A stretch of DNA of 8,093 bases from the NCBI GenBank assembly GCA_021805955.1, contig JAJZDO010000563.1, forward strand, positions 1-8,093, read 5' to 3'. Made by a program: the position numbers and the translations under genes. Below the pieces are notes generated by a model that saw nothing but the letters and a program-made list of their open reading frames with translations, had not been told where the DNA came from and made no database searches. Shown in pieces: positions 7,508 to 8,093 of this stretch (positions are counted from its first letter, which is position 1; each line of letters starts with the position of its first letter). This DNA is from Acidobacteriota bacterium. Its GTDB lineage: Bacteria; Acidobacteriota; Terriglobia; Terriglobales; Acidobacteriaceae.

Positions 7508-7828
7508 TCAGTGTATGGGGCCGTTGCCGGGCCCCGCTGCAGGAAATGCCTGTTTCGGCTCCAGAGATATGGGACCGAATGCCTGCTCATACTGCGCCAG
7601 GTTCTGTCCCAGCAGGTTCCACAGGGCTTTGGCCTGCTGCGGGCTCAGATAAATACCTTGAAAATTTCGCAGCACCACCTCATCTGGCGAATCCTGACGG
7701 GCAGCGCCAAAAACCAACATAAAATCCCACACGCTGGCCCGCACCTGCACGCTGTTGGCGTAGCTGTCCCGATAATCCTGCGCCTGGACAATGTTGATAT
7801 TCGGAGAAGAATGCATTGGCTGACTCAT
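7508..7828 (-). CDS. DUF3467 family small protein
   Basis: A 106-residue soluble protein without signal peptide or membrane segment. It shows the DUF3467 pattern: an N-terminal strand (INIVQAQDYRDSYANSV, 11-27), then VWDFMLVFGAARQ (33-45, the W-[DE]-F-x-L-x-F-G core), then IYLSPQQAKALWNLLGQNLAQYEQ (59-82, where relatives have a MSPQHAKALxxxLxxNLxxYE helix), ending in a short Pro/Gly tail. Its biochemical function is unknown to me. The start at the ATG at 7828 is chosen because the conserved domain begins soon after it; upstream in-frame codons to 7948 encode Arg/Cys-rich sequence unlike the family. No good Shine-Dalgarno precedes 7828, so an ATG at 7816 or leaderless translation is possible. 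The glycosyltransferase start follows 70 nt downstream, so it may be the first gene of the minus-strand run, though a functional link is not evident. Confidence 0.82.
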   Translation of the reverse strand: MSQPMHSSPNINIVQAQDYRDSYANSVQVRASVWDFMLVFGAARQDSPDEVVLRNFQGIYLSPQQAKALWNLLGQNLAQYEQAFGPISLEPKQAFPAAGPGNGPIH

Positions 7829-8044
7829 GGAACAAGGGTATCGCGAGTGGAAGCCTGCGGGCCGTATCAATCTGCGAGGAAATCTCCCGTGCAACATGTG
7901 GCCATGGCAACCTCGGCACTTCATTCCGGCAAAGCCGGACGATCTCAATATCGGCCACCTGACTTAAAGAACCGGCAGCAACAGTGGAATGCGCACCCAC
8001 GACATGCGCGCCGAATAGGCGGGTTTGTGCGGTCCCGATTGCAT
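7829..8044. other. Intergenic region upstream of the DUF3467 gene
   Basis: This 216-bp gap lies between the minus-strand terminator and the DUF3467 start, so it should hold the promoter of the minus-strand run. I found no convincing -35/-10 pair. The only structure I see is a short perfect inverted repeat (tccggc-aaa-gccgga, 7925-7939), too small and lacking a T-run to be called a terminator; it may be chance or a protein-binding site. An open frame runs through the region, but it also runs through the terminator and looks non-coding. Confidence 0.4.
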
Positions 8045-8074
8045 AAAAAACGGCCAGCGAAGTTCGCGGGCCGT
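8045..8074 (-). terminator. Rho-independent terminator of an upstream minus-strand gene
   Basis: On the minus strand an inverted repeat (ACGGCC…GGCCGT arms extended by GCG/CGC across one C-T mismatch, loop about 5 nt; 8050-8074) runs directly into six T residues (8050-8045). This is a textbook intrinsic terminator for a gene transcribed leftward from beyond the window's right edge. On the + strand the hairpin is followed by no T-run, so it acts in one direction. It separates that gene from the DUF3467 to SPOR run. Confidence 0.85.
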
Positions 8075-8093
8075 CCTGTTGGTACGCCGAGCA

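Noticed and set aside
7925..7939. Short perfect inverted repeat tccggc-aaa-gccgga as a terminator or operator
   Set aside because: The arms are only 6 bp, the loop 3 nt, and no T-run follows on either strand; a repeat this short can arise by chance.
7680..8000. Minus-strand open frame of 106 codons beginning with GTG at 8000, upstream of and overlapping DUF3467
   Set aside because: The same frame is open through the terminator hairpin and the translation resembles no family. It overlaps the conserved DUF3467 core in another frame.

Overview
The window is a stretch of bacterial chromosome carrying cell-envelope genes. It is moderately GC-rich and densely coded, with ATGA stop/start overlaps. 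Protein content and gene style resemble Acidobacteriota (Terriglobia-like soil bacteria). That assignment is an impression from the proteins, not a measured placement. I see no mobile elements, CRISPR arrays, rRNA or tRNA genes.

Layout. On the + strand at the left edge is the 3' end of a Mur-ligase-type gene (Mpl-like, murein peptide recycling; 1-248). It overlaps by ATGA with a complete plsC-type 1-acylglycerol-3-phosphate acyltransferase gene (245-955). The rest is one minus-strand run converging on plsC with only 28 bp between stop codons. In transcription order it holds: a DUF3467 protein (7828-7508), a multi-pass GT-C (ArnT/PMT-like) glycosyltransferase (7437-5716), an exported protein with a TolB-N/FlgO-like domain and TPR repeats (5710-3893), a long-form NfeD membrane serine protease (3870-2524), an SPFH/slipin protein (2443-1655) and a single-pass SPOR-domain protein (1658-984). 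Junctions are 70, 5, 22 and 80 nt, then a 4-nt overlap, so most or all of the run could be one transcript. A clear rho-independent terminator on the minus strand at 8045-8074 ends an upstream gene outside the window and marks the likely 5' boundary of this run.

How the genes may work together. NfeD protease plus slipin is a classic pair: the membrane protease cleaves within the slipin C-terminus, and slipins organise membrane microdomains. Adding a SPOR protein (which binds denuded peptidoglycan glycan strands in known cases), a periplasmic TPR scaffold and a lipid-linked-sugar glycosyltransferase gives a plausible envelope-organisation cluster. It lies beside murein-recycling and phospholipid-synthesis genes. 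The pairing of NfeD with slipin is established. The wider functional link is inference from gene order.

Start-site decisions matter here. The glycosyltransferase very likely starts at a TTG (7437) behind a strong AGGAG, not at the upstream ATG at 7590. The slipin most likely starts at 2443 behind GGGGAG, not at 2491.
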